26,036 nucleotides of DNA from CAYJBH01 sp964368815 (GCA_964368815.1 CAYJDA010000033.1:1-26036), one strand, 5' to 3'; shown: positions 1-8,040, counted from the stretch's first letter. Numbers and translations are program-made. The notes: generated from the letters alone by a model not told the origin.

Positions 1-10
1 CCCCTCTCGG

Positions 11-34
11 GGCTGTCGAACTTTTTCGACAGCC
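11..34. repeat. Perfect 10-bp hairpin at the left edge
   Basis: Bases 11-20 (GGCTGTCGAA) are exactly complementary to bases 25-34, with a 4-nt loop. The flanking sequence extends the pairing potential: GG at 9-10 and a GGCCCC at 36-41. No T-run follows, so this alone is not a typical terminator. It sits directly before a second, longer hairpin. It may be part of an intergenic repeat or the end of a gene that lies outside the window. Confidence 0.6.
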
Positions 35-37
35 TGG

Positions 38-78
38 CCCCTCTCAAGGATGAAGCATTTCATCCTTGAGAGGGGTTT
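38..78 (+). terminator. Perfect 17-bp hairpin with short T-run, likely terminator
   Basis: Bases 38-54 pair without mismatch with bases 59-75 around a GCAT loop, followed by TTT at 76-78. The arms begin with CCCCTCTC and end with GAGAGGGG. The stem is very stable but the T-run is short. It probably ends transcription from a gene to the left of the window and insulates the AEC transporter promoter. An intergenic palindromic repeat element is an alternative. Confidence 0.55.
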
Positions 79-180
79 ATCACTATAAAACATAAAATCA
101 AGCTAAATGATATTTTTAAAAGATCCACCGCATGTGGAATAACCGCTAAATTGCCGGTGCGAGAAATATTGAGTTTTTGC

Positions 181-209
181 TTGTTTTAACATTTTAAGTG
201 AGGTATAAT
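181..209 (+). promoter_or_regulatory. Predicted sigma-A promoter of the AEC transporter
   Basis: TTGTTT at 181-186, a 17-base spacer, then a perfect TATAAT at 204-209. Transcription would start near 216, giving a leader of about 97 bases before the ATG at 313. The leader holds a small self-complementary TTCGCGAA near 247-254. I could not match it to a riboswitch class I know. Confidence 0.55.
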
Positions 210-312
210 GTTTTCATAACGACTCGAAATTACCATACCAATAGCTTCGCGAAAGGCGCAAATACCGGATGATAACTACATAACTACTGTAACATTTAAC
301 CGAGGGGAATAC

Positions 313-1260
313 ATGATTTATTTAACTAATTTTTTGTTTACTGTAAGCGTAATATTCCCTTTGGTGGCCTTGATGTTAGGCGGCTTTATTGCAAGGCAAA
401 AAAGCCTTGTTAGCGAGCATACCGCGAACCAGTGCAACAATCTGGTTTTTAAGATTTTTTTGCCGATTTTGCTGTTTAACAATGTTCGCGGCACTACAAT
501 AGAATCAATAAGCAGTCCCTGGATTTTTATTTTTATTCTGGTTACAATTCCGGTAATGTTTTTGCTGGTTACCTTTATTATTGTTGCCATCGAAAAGGAT
601 AACAGCAAGCGTGGCGTTATGGTTCAGGGCATATGCAGGTCGAACTACGCTATCTTTGGGCTACCTCTGGTAGCGCTGTTGCACCCCGGAGAAGACCTTG
701 CAATAGCTTCAACCTTGGTTGCCGCAATTATTCCGAGCTATAACGTTTGTTCCATTATTGTTTTAACGATTTTTGGGGGCGGAAAAATAAATATTAGGCG
801 AATTTTAAAAAGCCTTGCGAGCAACAATCTTATAATTGCAACCCTGCTCGGAGTAGTGTTGATGATTACAGGGGTAGAGCTGCCGGAAATGATAAATAAT
901 ATGCTTAACTATTTTGCCGCAGTAGCCACCCCTCTTGCGTTGTTTATGTTGGGCGCAAAGTTTGATTTTTCCTGTTTTTCTAAGGTAGGAAAACAGCTGA
1001 TAATAACCTGTGTCGGAAGGTTGGTTGTTTTACCCACCATTGTTATAACAATTGCTATAATGTTAGGGTTTAGAGGCGTAGAGCTAACCTGCCTTATGAT
1101 AATGTTTTATGCTCCAACAGCCGCCAGCTCATACGTTATGGCGGTGGAGATGGGGGGAGATGGCGACCTTGCGGCTTCTACCGTGGTTACAACTACGGTT
1201 CTCTCGGTGGTTTCTATGTTTTTAGTTATCTTTAGCTTTGTTTCTCTCGGATTTATATAA
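313..1260 (+). CDS. AEC family (auxin efflux carrier-like) transporter
   Basis: A 315-residue integral membrane protein with about ten hydrophobic segments in two halves, as in the AEC/PIN-like family. The N-terminus carries the family pattern of a first helix followed by GGFIARQKSLVSE and then NNLVFKIFLPILLFNN. A second-half motif reads ATPLALFMLGAKF. Bacterial AEC members export or exchange small organic acids such as malate, and the true substrate cannot be read from sequence. The start is well supported: GAGGGG lies 6 bases before the ATG, and a promoter is at 181-209. It stands alone between two promoters, so it is probably monocistronic. The assignment to the family is firm; the substrate is unknown. 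Confidence 0.88.
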   Translation: MIYLTNFLFTVSVIFPLVALMLGGFIARQKSLVSEHTANQCNNLVFKIFLPILLFNNVRGTTIESISSPWIFIFILVTIPVMFLLVTFIIVAIEKDNSKRGVMVQGICRSNYAIFGLPLVALLHPGEDLAIASTLVAAIIPSYNVCSIIVLTIFGGGKINIRRILKSLASNNLIIATLLGVVLMITGVELPEMINNMLNYFAAVATPLALFMLGAKFDFSCFSKVGKQLIITCVGRLVVLPTIVITIAIMLGFRGVELTCLMIMFYAPTAASSYVMAVEMGGDGDLAASTVVTTTVLSVVSMFLVIFSFVSLGFI

Positions 1261-1301
1261 GGGATGCTGTTTAACACCCCCCCATATAATTAAGGTGTGG
1301 A

Positions 1302-1330
1302 TTGACTTTTAACAACCGATATGATACCAT
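1302..1330 (+). promoter_or_regulatory. Predicted promoter with extended -10 for the NusG-II cluster
   Basis: TTGACT at 1302-1307, a 17-base spacer, and TACCAT at 1325-1330, preceded by TG at 1322-1323 in the extended -10 position. Transcription would begin near 1337, only about 20 bases before the ATG at 1358. A second TATAAT at 1338-1343 has no good -35 partner. Confidence 0.5.
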
Positions 1331-1357
1331 TAATTCATATAATATTGGTTTTAAATA

Positions 1358-1717
1358 ATGAAATTCAGGATAAAAAAAATAGATGTTATTGCCTCGTTAA
1401 TTCTGCTGTTTGGGTTTTTATTGCTACTGTTTTTGTTTAGATATAAACCTCCCGGCGAGGTTGCCTATGTAGAGTTTAAGGGCGAAGAAATAATGCAGCT
1501 CTCTTTAGAGGGTGAACAGCAAGAAATACCCCTGCCGCATAACGAAAATATAATCCTATCCTATGGCTCTGATGGGATTTGTTTTGTTGCTTCGAGCTGC
1601 CCCGATAAGGTTTGTATTCATGCCGGCTGCCTTTCCAAGGCCGGTGAGGTTGCCGCCTGTTTGCCTAACGAAACCGTCGTGTCGGTAATCGGAGAAGGGG
1701 CGGATATAGTAGTATAA
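1358..1717 (+). CDS. NusG domain II-containing membrane-anchored protein
   Basis: A 119-residue protein with one N-terminal membrane helix (about residues 8-28) and an extracytoplasmic domain. The C-terminal half has the NusG-II signature: SCPDKVCIHAG at 80-90, then an ACLPNETVV strand near 100-108. Cysteines are at 75, 81, 86, 91 and 101. These small proteins are common in Clostridia, typically next to a Gx transporter gene as here, and their role is not established. The gene overlaps the next one by one base at the TAATG junction, so they are translationally coupled. No Shine-Dalgarno sequence is visible before the ATG, and a stop codon at 1352-1354 rules out an upstream start in the same frame. 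Confidence 0.85.
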   Translation: MKFRIKKIDVIASLILLFGFLLLLFLFRYKPPGEVAYVEFKGEEIMQLSLEGEQQEIPLPHNENIILSYGSDGICFVASSCPDKVCIHAGCLSKAGEVAACLPNETVVSVIGEGADIVV

Positions 1718-2211
1718 TGAAAAACACGAAAACTAAGTTACTGGTAAGAATTGCTCTATTATTTGCCACTGCCGTGGTGCTCTCGCTATTAGAAATGCTT
1801 TTTCCTCTCCCGATTTACGGCGTTAGGTTAGGTCTCTCCAACATTGTTATCATGTATGCATTACTCGCTATTAACGGCAAAACAGCGTTTACTGTCGGTG
1901 TTTTAAAATCGATGTTCGTTTTGCTAACAAGAGGGCTTGTTGCCTCGCTGTTAAGCCTTTGCGGTTTTTTTGCCGCCTTTTTAATAATGATGCTTATGGT
2001 TAAGTTTTTGAAAGAAAAGGTGGGCTACCTACTAATAAGTGTTATGGGCGCACTGGCACACAATGCCGGCCAACTTATTGCTGTTGCCTTTTTATATAGC
2101 CCGGTTATCGCCTATGCAAATATTCCGATTTTAGGTGTGTCGGCGGTATTAACAGGATGCCTTACGGCAATTTTATTAAAAGCTATGCTACCTATTTTAA
2201 AGAAAATGTAA
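1717..2211 (+). CDS. Gx transporter family protein (heptaprenyl diphosphate synthase component I-like)
   Basis: A 164-residue hydrophobic protein with about five membrane segments. The start region resembles the Gx transporter family (annotated in Pfam as heptaprenyl diphosphate synthase component I): an RLGLSNIVIMYAL segment after the second helix, then LLTRGLVASLLSLCG. Despite the old name these proteins are membrane proteins without prenyltransferase motifs, and they look like ECF-type substrate-binding (S) components. The gene begins within the stop of the NusG-II gene and ends 11 bases before ispE, so it is mid-operon. Its substrate is unknown. The NusG-II and Gx pair is a recurrent clostridial couple. 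Confidence 0.82.
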   Translation: MKNTKTKLLVRIALLFATAVVLSLLEMLFPLPIYGVRLGLSNIVIMYALLAINGKTAFTVGVLKSMFVLLTRGLVASLLSLCGFFAAFLIMMLMVKFLKEKVGYLLISVMGALAHNAGQLIAVAFLYSPVIAYANIPILGVSAVLTGCLTAILLKAMLPILKKM

Positions 2212-2222
2212 CGGAGAGTTTT

Positions 2223-3062
2223 ATGCAAAGTTTAACGGTTAGGGCGGCGGCAAAAATAAATTTAAGTTTACAGATAACAGGCACTTCGCAAAAACTTCAT
2301 ACCTTAGATATGCTAACCTGTTCGGTGGATATGTTCGAGAGAGTTAAGCTTACTAAACAAAGCGGGGTTACACTTAGCTGTAATAAAGCAGTGCCTACCG
2401 ATAATAGGAATACCGCTTATAGAATGGCAGAGCTTTTTTTTGAGCATACCGAAATAGACAGCGGTGTTGCCATAGAGATTAATAAAACAGTTCCTATAGG
2501 TGCCGGAATGGGTGGCGGCAGTGCCGACGCGGCGGCGGTTTTGGTTGGGCTGAACAGCCTTTACGGAACTAATCTTTCAACCGAGGCACTGTTAAAGCTT
2601 GGGCTAAGGGTGGGTAGCGATGTTCCGGTTTGCATCATGGGCGGCCTTTGCCGAGTTACCGGCGTTGGTGGCGATGTTGAGCAGATAAAATATCAAATCC
2701 CCTACAGCTTTGTTGGAATAATGGGCGGCAAATCGGTTAGCACTGCCGAAGCCTATCGTCGGTTCGACGAGATGGGCCCGGGCAGTCCCGCGGATACCGA
2801 GGCGGCTATTGCAAGGCTTAAACAGCCGGATTTTATTAGTTTTTTAAAAAATGATCTTGAGTATTCATCAACATTAAAGCTTAAAGAAATAAAGTCTCGC
2901 TTTATAGATTTAGGAGCTTCGATGGCGATGATGACGGGTAGCGGAGCGGTGGTTTACGGCATGTTTAACGATGCTAAAACGGCGCAAAGGGCGGCAGAAG
3001 AAATGGGGAACGAGGCCTTTTTTATAAATCCCTTTGCAAAGGGTGTCGAGATTTTAGGATAG
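2223..3062 (+). CDS. ispE: 4-diphosphocytidyl-2-C-methyl-D-erythritol kinase
   Basis: A 279-residue GHMP-superfamily kinase that phosphorylates CDP-methylerythritol in the MEP route to isoprenoid precursors. Visible signatures are the N-terminal AAKINLSL (Lys11), the GHMP ATP loop PIGAGMGGGSADAAA (residues 91-105), and the C-terminal MMTGSGAVVYG. The usual RPDGYH element is reduced to SQKLH (His26 kept). I chose the ATG at 2223 because GGAGAG lies 4 bases upstream. A longer frame opens at 2157 but would overlap the end of the previous gene and add residues unlike the family. It follows the Gx transporter gene by 11 bases. The length matches the family. Confidence 0.92.
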   Translation: MQSLTVRAAAKINLSLQITGTSQKLHTLDMLTCSVDMFERVKLTKQSGVTLSCNKAVPTDNRNTAYRMAELFFEHTEIDSGVAIEINKTVPIGAGMGGGSADAAAVLVGLNSLYGTNLSTEALLKLGLRVGSDVPVCIMGGLCRVTGVGGDVEQIKYQIPYSFVGIMGGKSVSTAEAYRRFDEMGPGSPADTEAAIARLKQPDFISFLKNDLEYSSTLKLKEIKSRFIDLGASMAMMTGSGAVVYGMFNDAKTAQRAAEEMGNEAFFINPFAKGVEILG

Positions 3063-3069
3063 TTTCTTA

Positions 3070-3098
3070 GTATAATAAACGGTGTTTGGGGCAAACCT
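3070..3098 (+). promoter_or_regulatory. Candidate sigma-F-type promoter of spoIIR
   Basis: GTATA at 3070-3074, a 14-base gap, then GGGCAAACCT at 3089-3098. This fits the forespore sigma-F pattern (GYATA, about 15 bases, GGnnAnAnTw) except for one C in place of T. spoIIR is a sigma-F target in Bacillus subtilis, and the start point would fall about 25-30 bases before the ATG. The match is short, so it is tentative. TATAAT at 3071-3076 overlaps the -35 part but lacks a matching -35 of its own. Confidence 0.4.
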
Positions 3099-3134
3099 CC
3101 TATCAACATAGCTTAATAGGAAAGGATGCACCCC

Positions 3135-3722
3135 ATGAAAAAAGTTGACTGTATCGTTATTCTCTCGCTGGCATTTACACTAATATTTGCCGATTTTTTT
3201 GATTTCTATGCAACGGCACAGAATATAGAAGAACAGACCTTAAGGCTTCATATTGTTGCAAATTCCGATAGCGATGTAGATCAAGCGGCAAAGCTTCTTG
3301 TTAGGGATGCGCTTTTAGAAAAAACCGGCGACCTATTTACCGAACAGCACGGAAAACAGCAGGCACTTTTGGCGGCAAATACCCATATACCTATTATCGA
3401 GAGTATTGCCGAGCAAACCCTCGAATCGCTTTCTATAGAGCATGAAGTTGTGGCGTACACAACCGAGATGTATTTTGATACCACTTCATATGAGGGGTTT
3501 ACCATGCCGGCAGGGAATTATAATGCCGTTAGGATAGAGATAGGAGCCGCCGAGGGACAAAACTGGTGGTGCGTTTTATTTCCTCCGCTCTGTTTACCGT
3601 CGGTTCAAGGTGAAACGGTGGTGGAATCCATGTATAGCGAGGATGAACTTGAACTAATTGAAACGGAATACGACATCAGATTTAAATCGCTGGAGATAAT
3701 AGAAAGCTTTTTTGATGAATGA
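3135..3722 (+). CDS. spoIIR: Stage II sporulation protein R
   Basis: A 195-residue secreted signalling protein. In Bacillus, SpoIIR is made in the forespore under sigma-F and is needed for the SpoIIGA protease to process pro-sigma-E in the mother cell. The family signatures are an N-terminal hydrophobic helix, then LRLHIVANSDSDVDQAAKL, a VRDALL element, and the C-terminal NWWCVLFPPLC near residue 145. The ATG at 3135 is preferred over the in-frame ATG at 3126: AGGAAAGG (3118-3125) is 9 bases before 3135 but touches 3126. It lies 72 bases after ispE and 36 before addB. It shows the organism can form spores, or recently could. Confidence 0.93.
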   Translation: MKKVDCIVILSLAFTLIFADFFDFYATAQNIEEQTLRLHIVANSDSDVDQAAKLLVRDALLEKTGDLFTEQHGKQQALLAANTHIPIIESIAEQTLESLSIEHEVVAYTTEMYFDTTSYEGFTMPAGNYNAVRIEIGAAEGQNWWCVLFPPLCLPSVQGETVVESMYSEDELELIETEYDIRFKSLEIIESFFDE

Positions 3723-3758
3723 TAGCCTTTACACAGAGGGAAAGGGTGTGTAACCTAT

Positions 3759-6700
3759 ATGTTATCCTTAATATTCGGAAGGTCGGGTAGCGGCAAGACT
3801 ACCGAGATGCAAAAGTTAATACAGGACAGGGCGAAGCGGGGGGAACACTCGGTTTTGCTTGTTGCCGAGCAGTACACCTCCACGACGGAGCTCTCGGCTT
3901 TGCGTCGGTTTGGAGATGGGCTTTGCCACTATATTACCGTTGCCGATTTTGGTAGGCTTGCCGAGATGACCTTTAGGGAGTATGGCGGTGCAAAACCCTT
4001 TGTTGGGGATGCCTACCGTGTTGCCCTTTGTAAAAGGGCAGTAATGTCGCTAACCGGTCAGCTTACATATTATAATGCCGAAAGTTATAAAATCGGTTTT
4101 TATACCCTTTGTGCCGACATAATTAAGGAACTTAAAACCTGCTGTACTCCCGAGCGATTAGCCGAAATTGCCACCGATGATAAACTTCGGGATATAGCGC
4201 TGATATATAGCGCCTATAACAGCCTGTTATCGGAGCGAATGGAACCGCAGGACGTATTACTAAATGCCGCAAAGGAAATTGCAAAACATCCTGAATTTTT
4301 GCAGGGTTACGCTTTTTTTATAGATGGATTTGACGGATTTACCCTGCCGGAATACGAAATTATTCGAAGCCTTTTAGCCTCGGGTAGGGATATAACCGTA
4401 TCCCTTGCCGCACCGTCGGCTATAGATAACGACGATTTTTTTGATACCGTTCGCCAAACCGGAAAACAGCTTGCAAGAATTGCCGCCGCCGAAGGCGTTA
4501 TGTTAGCCCCAAATAAAGTACTATATAATAACCATCGTAACGATGGCGATTTAGAAACGCTTAATCTGATGCTGTGCGGCGAGGAGCAACCAACCGAAAA
4601 ATTAACCGATATAACGCTAACGCCATACCAAGATCGAGAAAAAGAAACCTTTTCGGTTGCGGCAGCGGTTGCGGCAGAGGTTAGGGCAGGCAGGGCGTAC
4701 CGTGATATAGCGATAGTTATGCGAAATCCGGATGATTATTACAGCGAGCTGTTAAAGAGTTTTAGCCTGTTTAACATTCCGGTTTATCTCGACCTTGAGG
4801 GAGAGCTGAGATACAGTGCGCCGGCAACTCTGGTTACGGCGCTTATATCGCTTCGTGCCGGAATTAACAGCGAGGATATACTATCCATAGTATCCACCGG
4901 TTTATGTTCCTTTTCGCCGGAACAGCTTGCCTCGTTGCAGGATTGGGTTTTAAGGTTTGCGCCCTCTGCCGCCGATTGGCGGGAAGGCGTAGCTATATCG
5001 CCGGAGGATATTGAGGCAAAAAAAAGCTGGTGTGGCGGCGAGGCGGTTAGGGCAGAGCTTATGGATAGCTTAAAACCGTTGTTTGAGGATACCTCTCTTG
5101 CTGTTGCCATATATCATACGATTACGGCATTAAGGGTACAAGAAAACCTATCCTCGGAGGATACACTGCGCCGATATAACCTGATAGTCGAGATTTTAGA
5201 TCAGCTACACAGCCTGAGTTTAGAAACAAAATCCGGCGGCGCAGCATTAAAGTCGGACGAGGTTTTACAGCTATACACTCTTCTTTTGCAGAACACAAAG
5301 CTTCATAGTTTGCCCAAGGTGGTGGACTGTGTTACCGTTTACAGTCCGGAAAGAATTGTTGGTGAGGGCATTAAGTCGCTCTATGTTTTAGGGGTTAACA
5401 GCGAGGTTTTTCCTGCCGAGGTAGGACACTCCGGCCTTCTTGACCATTCCGACCGCGAGCTACTTGCTAAAAACGACCTGCTAATGCCGGGACTTTTTAA
5501 AAACCGAGTAATGTTAGAGGAGCTTTATCTGTACAGGGCGCTAACCACCCCATCAGAAAAACTAAATATCAGCTACCTAACCGAAAACAGCGCCAAACTT
5601 TCGTCACAGCTAATATTGCTGGAGGGCTTTGCCGAACCGTTAAGGCTGGATAGCATCAACGAGGTGGCAACCCCATCTGCCGCCGCAGTGGTTATGGCAA
5701 AGCGGTTTTACGACGATAGCGCCTATGCCGAGGAGCTAAAACAGGCGATAAAATCATCGGGCGGTGAGCGGCTGATACAGGCGGTTGATTTGGCGCAACA
5801 GCCGCCCTGCTTTGATTTAACGGAGCAGAAAACAACCAAAGAGCTGATAAAAAATCTCTCGCTCTCGTCGGCAAGAATTTCGAGCTACAAAAAGTGCGCC
5901 TTTAGCTTTTTTATGCAGTATCTGTTAAAGGTGGAGCCGGTTCAGCGGTTGGAACTTTCCGCCAACATTGCGGGAATATTGATACATCATATTATGGAAC
6001 GGTTGCTTTCGGAACATTCCGAACTTTCAACACTTAGCGACGAGGATCTTTTTGCACTATGCAAAAAATATACCGCTGAGTGTGTCGACAATCTTTTTGG
6101 TGAAAGGATATCGGTTAAGGAACGGTTTATAATCGGCAGGCTGGAACAGTCGGCGGCTCAGCTATTACTGTTTTTACGTGCCGAACACAGGGACAGCCTG
6201 TTTAGGCCGGAAAAGCTGGAACAGGATTTGTTCCACCGGATAACTACTCCGGACGGAATTAATATATCCCTGAGGGGTAAGGTTGACAGGATAGACAGCT
6301 GCACCATCGACGGTGAGCGTTACATAAGGGTTGTTGACTATAAAACCGGTAGCAAAACCTTCTCGTTAAGGGATGTTGAAACGGGGGTTGATATTCAGCT
6401 GTTTTTGTATCTTTTATATGTTGCAAAGGAGGATGAAATTCCGGCGGGAACTTTTTATCTACATAATATTCCAAAGGAGAAGGACGGCAAGCTAAGCTAC
6501 CAATACGACGGGGCGGTTCTTAACGAGGAAAAGACGCTTAACGCCCTGTGCTTAAAGCATACAAACATAAAAACAAAGGGGGATAATTCTGTTTCTTCGG
6601 GGCAGGAAAACCGCCTTTTCGACCGAGTTAAGGCTCAGCGAATAAAGGAGCATATAGACAGGATGATTGGCGATGTTGCAAAGGATATGTTGCAGGGTAG

Positions 6701-6833
6701 CTTTGATGCCCGACCCTTAAAACAAACTAACAGCCCCTGTGATTACTGCGGATATAGAATAATTTGCCGAAAAACAAAGGACGATTTAAGAGAGGTTGAA
6801 GCCCTATCAACAAAAAAACCATTCGAAACTTAA
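3759..6833 (+). CDS. addB: ATP-dependent helicase/deoxyribonuclease subunit B
   Basis: A 1024-residue AddB, which pairs with AddA to process double-strand breaks for recombination. It has a Walker A motif GRSGSGKT at residues 7-14. The C-terminal RecB-type nuclease shows GKVDRID (Asp843) and VVDYKTG (Asp860, Lys862). Four cysteines at 713, 994, 997 and 1003 reproduce the CX2CX5C spacing of the B. subtilis AddB iron-sulfur cluster. It is about 130 residues shorter than the Bacillus protein but is otherwise complete. The start follows AAAGGGTG with a long spacer. The usual partner addA does not follow; a terminator does, 66 bases after the stop. AddA must lie elsewhere or be replaced. Confidence 0.9.
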   Translation: MLSLIFGRSGSGKTTEMQKLIQDRAKRGEHSVLLVAEQYTSTTELSALRRFGDGLCHYITVADFGRLAEMTFREYGGAKPFVGDAYRVALCKRAVMSLTGQLTYYNAESYKIGFYTLCADIIKELKTCCTPERLAEIATDDKLRDIALIYSAYNSLLSERMEPQDVLLNAAKEIAKHPEFLQGYAFFIDGFDGFTLPEYEIIRSLLASGRDITVSLAAPSAIDNDDFFDTVRQTGKQLARIAAAEGVMLAPNKVLYNNHRNDGDLETLNLMLCGEEQPTEKLTDITLTPYQDREKETFSVAAAVAAEVRAGRAYRDIAIVMRNPDDYYSELLKSFSLFNIPVYLDLEGELRYSAPATLVTALISLRAGINSEDILSIVSTGLCSFSPEQLASLQDWVLRFAPSAADWREGVAISPEDIEAKKSWCGGEAVRAELMDSLKPLFEDTSLAVAIYHTITALRVQENLSSEDTLRRYNLIVEILDQLHSLSLETKSGGAALKSDEVLQLYTLLLQNTKLHSLPKVVDCVTVYSPERIVGEGIKSLYVLGVNSEVFPAEVGHSGLLDHSDRELLAKNDLLMPGLFKNRVMLEELYLYRALTTPSEKLNISYLTENSAKLSSQLILLEGFAEPLRLDSINEVATPSAAAVVMAKRFYDDSAYAEELKQAIKSSGGERLIQAVDLAQQPPCFDLTEQKTTKELIKNLSLSSARISSYKKCAFSFFMQYLLKVEPVQRLELSANIAGILIHHIMERLLSEHSELSTLSDEDLFALCKKYTAECVDNLFGERISVKERFIIGRLEQSAAQLLLFLRAEHRDSLFRPEKLEQDLFHRITTPDGINISLRGKVDRIDSCTIDGERYIRVVDYKTGSKTFSLRDVETGVDIQLFLYLLYVAKEDEIPAGTFYLHNIPKEKDGKLSYQYDGAVLNEEKTLNALCLKHTNIKTKGDNSVSSGQENRLFDRVKAQRIKEHIDRMIGDVAKDMLQGSFDARPLKQTNSPCDYCGYRIICRKTKDDLREVEALSTKKPFET

Positions 6834-6899
6834 AAACAATTGCTTTTAACATTACCATGATAAAATAATAAACAAACGGTATAGCAGATAAACAGCAAT

Positions 6900-6942
6900 A
6901 AAGCCTTCGAAGGAGATAATCTCTTGGGGGCTTTCTTTTTTT
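6900..6942 (+). terminator. Rho-independent terminator after addB
   Basis: AAAGCC at 6900-6905 pairs with GGCTTT at 6929-6934. An inner hairpin GAGA-TAA-TCTC sits within the loop, and a run of T follows at 6936-6942. It closes the NusG-II to addB cluster. Confidence 0.75.
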
Positions 6943-7032
6943 GATAAAGGAATTTAAACACATCGCTTTGGCTATTGTTGCACCTGAGTATAAAATTCAC
7001 AAAACATTTTCAAATAATAATAGCTAAAGGTA

Positions 7033-7060
7033 TTGTACTTTTTTTATTATTTGCTATAAT
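7033..7060 (+). promoter_or_regulatory. Predicted promoter of the CysK-like gene
   Basis: A perfect TATAAT at 7055-7060 with TG in the extended -10 position (7052-7053). The -35 (TTGTAC, 7033-7038, 16-base spacer) is poor. The start would be near 7067, about 40 bases before the GTG. The rest of 6834-7105 (272 bases) holds the terminator above and otherwise nothing I can name. Confidence 0.45.
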
Positions 7061-7105
7061 TATCTATGAAGTATTATTTTTCAGCAAACTGTTGATGGAG
7101 GAAAA

Positions 7106-8005
7106 GTGGTTAAGTATAACAGCTACCATGAGATGTGTGAAAAGTTTAAATACATCTCGCTAAAGGGGTTTTCAAAACGACACAATCTTTTAGCCGAGGT
7201 TGTTGCGGTTGTTAATTTCTTTGGACCTACCGGAACGTCTAACGATTATGTTGCCAGCAACATGTTAAAATATGCTAAGGAATCGGGCAAGCTTAGTTCG
7301 CGTAGCCCTGTTATAGAATATTCCGGCGGCGCTTTTGGAATGGCGCTTACCATAGCGGCTCTTGGAATGGGGCATCCGGCGCATCTTATTGTTCCGTCTT
7401 CACTGCCCGTCGAACGACAGAAGTTGCTTACCACCTTGGGTGCAAAGCTTCACTTTGCAAAGGAGGGTAGCAGTTCAACCGCTATGCTACATGGTGCATC
7501 TGCCCTTGCGGCCGAGCTTAAAGGCTACTTTGTTGATTTTCTTAATAACGACGATAACCCGGAGGTTCACCGCAGAATAACGGGTCCGCAGATATTAAAG
7601 GCAACCGGCGGAGAATTTTCGCATCTGGTTTGCGGAGTGGGAAGTGGCGGAACGATTAGTGGAACGGCCGAATATGTTAAGGCGTGGACGAACGGAATAT
7701 CGGTAGTTGGGGTTCAGCCGATGGAAAGCCAACTTTTAACCGGAGGCATATCCGGACGTCATGGGCTGGACGGAATCGGTATGCCGATTGTTCCGGGTAA
7801 CTATAATCCATATATTGTTGATGAGGTTATTTCGGTTTCTACCTCCGCGGCTAAAACCACTGCGGTGGAGGCGTTATATACCGACGGAATACCGCTTTCG
7901 ATAGGCTCGGGAGCAGTTTTAACCGCCGCTAAAGAGCTTGCGTTAAAACCCGAAAACGAGGGGAAAACAATACTGTTTATTGCAGGAAGCAAACGTAACC
8001 TTTAA
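7106..8005 (+). CDS. Cysteine synthase-like protein lacking the PLP lysine
   Basis: A 299-residue protein of the fold-type II PLP family, closest in layout to O-acetylserine sulfhydrylase (CysK). The body is well kept: LPVERQKLLTTLGAKL, NPEVHRRITGPQI, the phosphate-binding GVGSGGTISG, and IGSGAVLTAA. The catalytic sites are not. Where CysK has SVKxR with the Schiff-base lysine, this protein reads GTSNDY, with Asn46. The substrate loop TSGNTG reads SGGAFG, and the N-terminal TPLVRL reads FKYISL. Both flanks align in frame, so this is substitution rather than a frameshift. The start is GTG, 4 bases after GGAGG. It has its own promoter. It is unlikely to make cysteine and could be a regulatory or scaffold pseudoenzyme or a repurposed enzyme. 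Confidence 0.8.
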   Translation: MVKYNSYHEMCEKFKYISLKGFSKRHNLLAEVVAVVNFFGPTGTSNDYVASNMLKYAKESGKLSSRSPVIEYSGGAFGMALTIAALGMGHPAHLIVPSSLPVERQKLLTTLGAKLHFAKEGSSSTAMLHGASALAAELKGYFVDFLNNDDNPEVHRRITGPQILKATGGEFSHLVCGVGSGGTISGTAEYVKAWTNGISVVGVQPMESQLLTGGISGRHGLDGIGMPIVPGNYNPYIVDEVISVSTSAAKTTAVEALYTDGIPLSIGSGAVLTAAKELALKPENEGKTILFIAGSKRNL

Positions 8006-8040
8006 TTGAAATTTTGTAAATAAAATCATATTTTCTGTCG

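Noticed and set aside
216..312. Possible riboswitch in the AEC transporter leader
   Set aside because: The segment with CGAAAGGCGCAAA looked faintly like a cyclic-di-GMP aptamer, but the second stem and the conserved bases are missing, and no other class fits.
2157..2222. Longer ispE start
   Set aside because: The extra 22 residues are the previous gene's tail read in another frame, and the ribosome site GGAGAG is placed for 2223.
6834..7105. Remnant of addA or a T-box leader between addB and the CysK-like gene
   Set aside because: I found no AddA-like residues in any frame and no T-box sequence (GGTGGNACCGCG type); the hairpin is adequately explained as the addB terminator.
6975..7163. 62-codon hydrophobic frame before the CysK-like gene
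   Set aside because: It spans the predicted promoter and the ribosome site of the CysK-like gene, runs into that gene in another frame, and has no ribosome site of its own.
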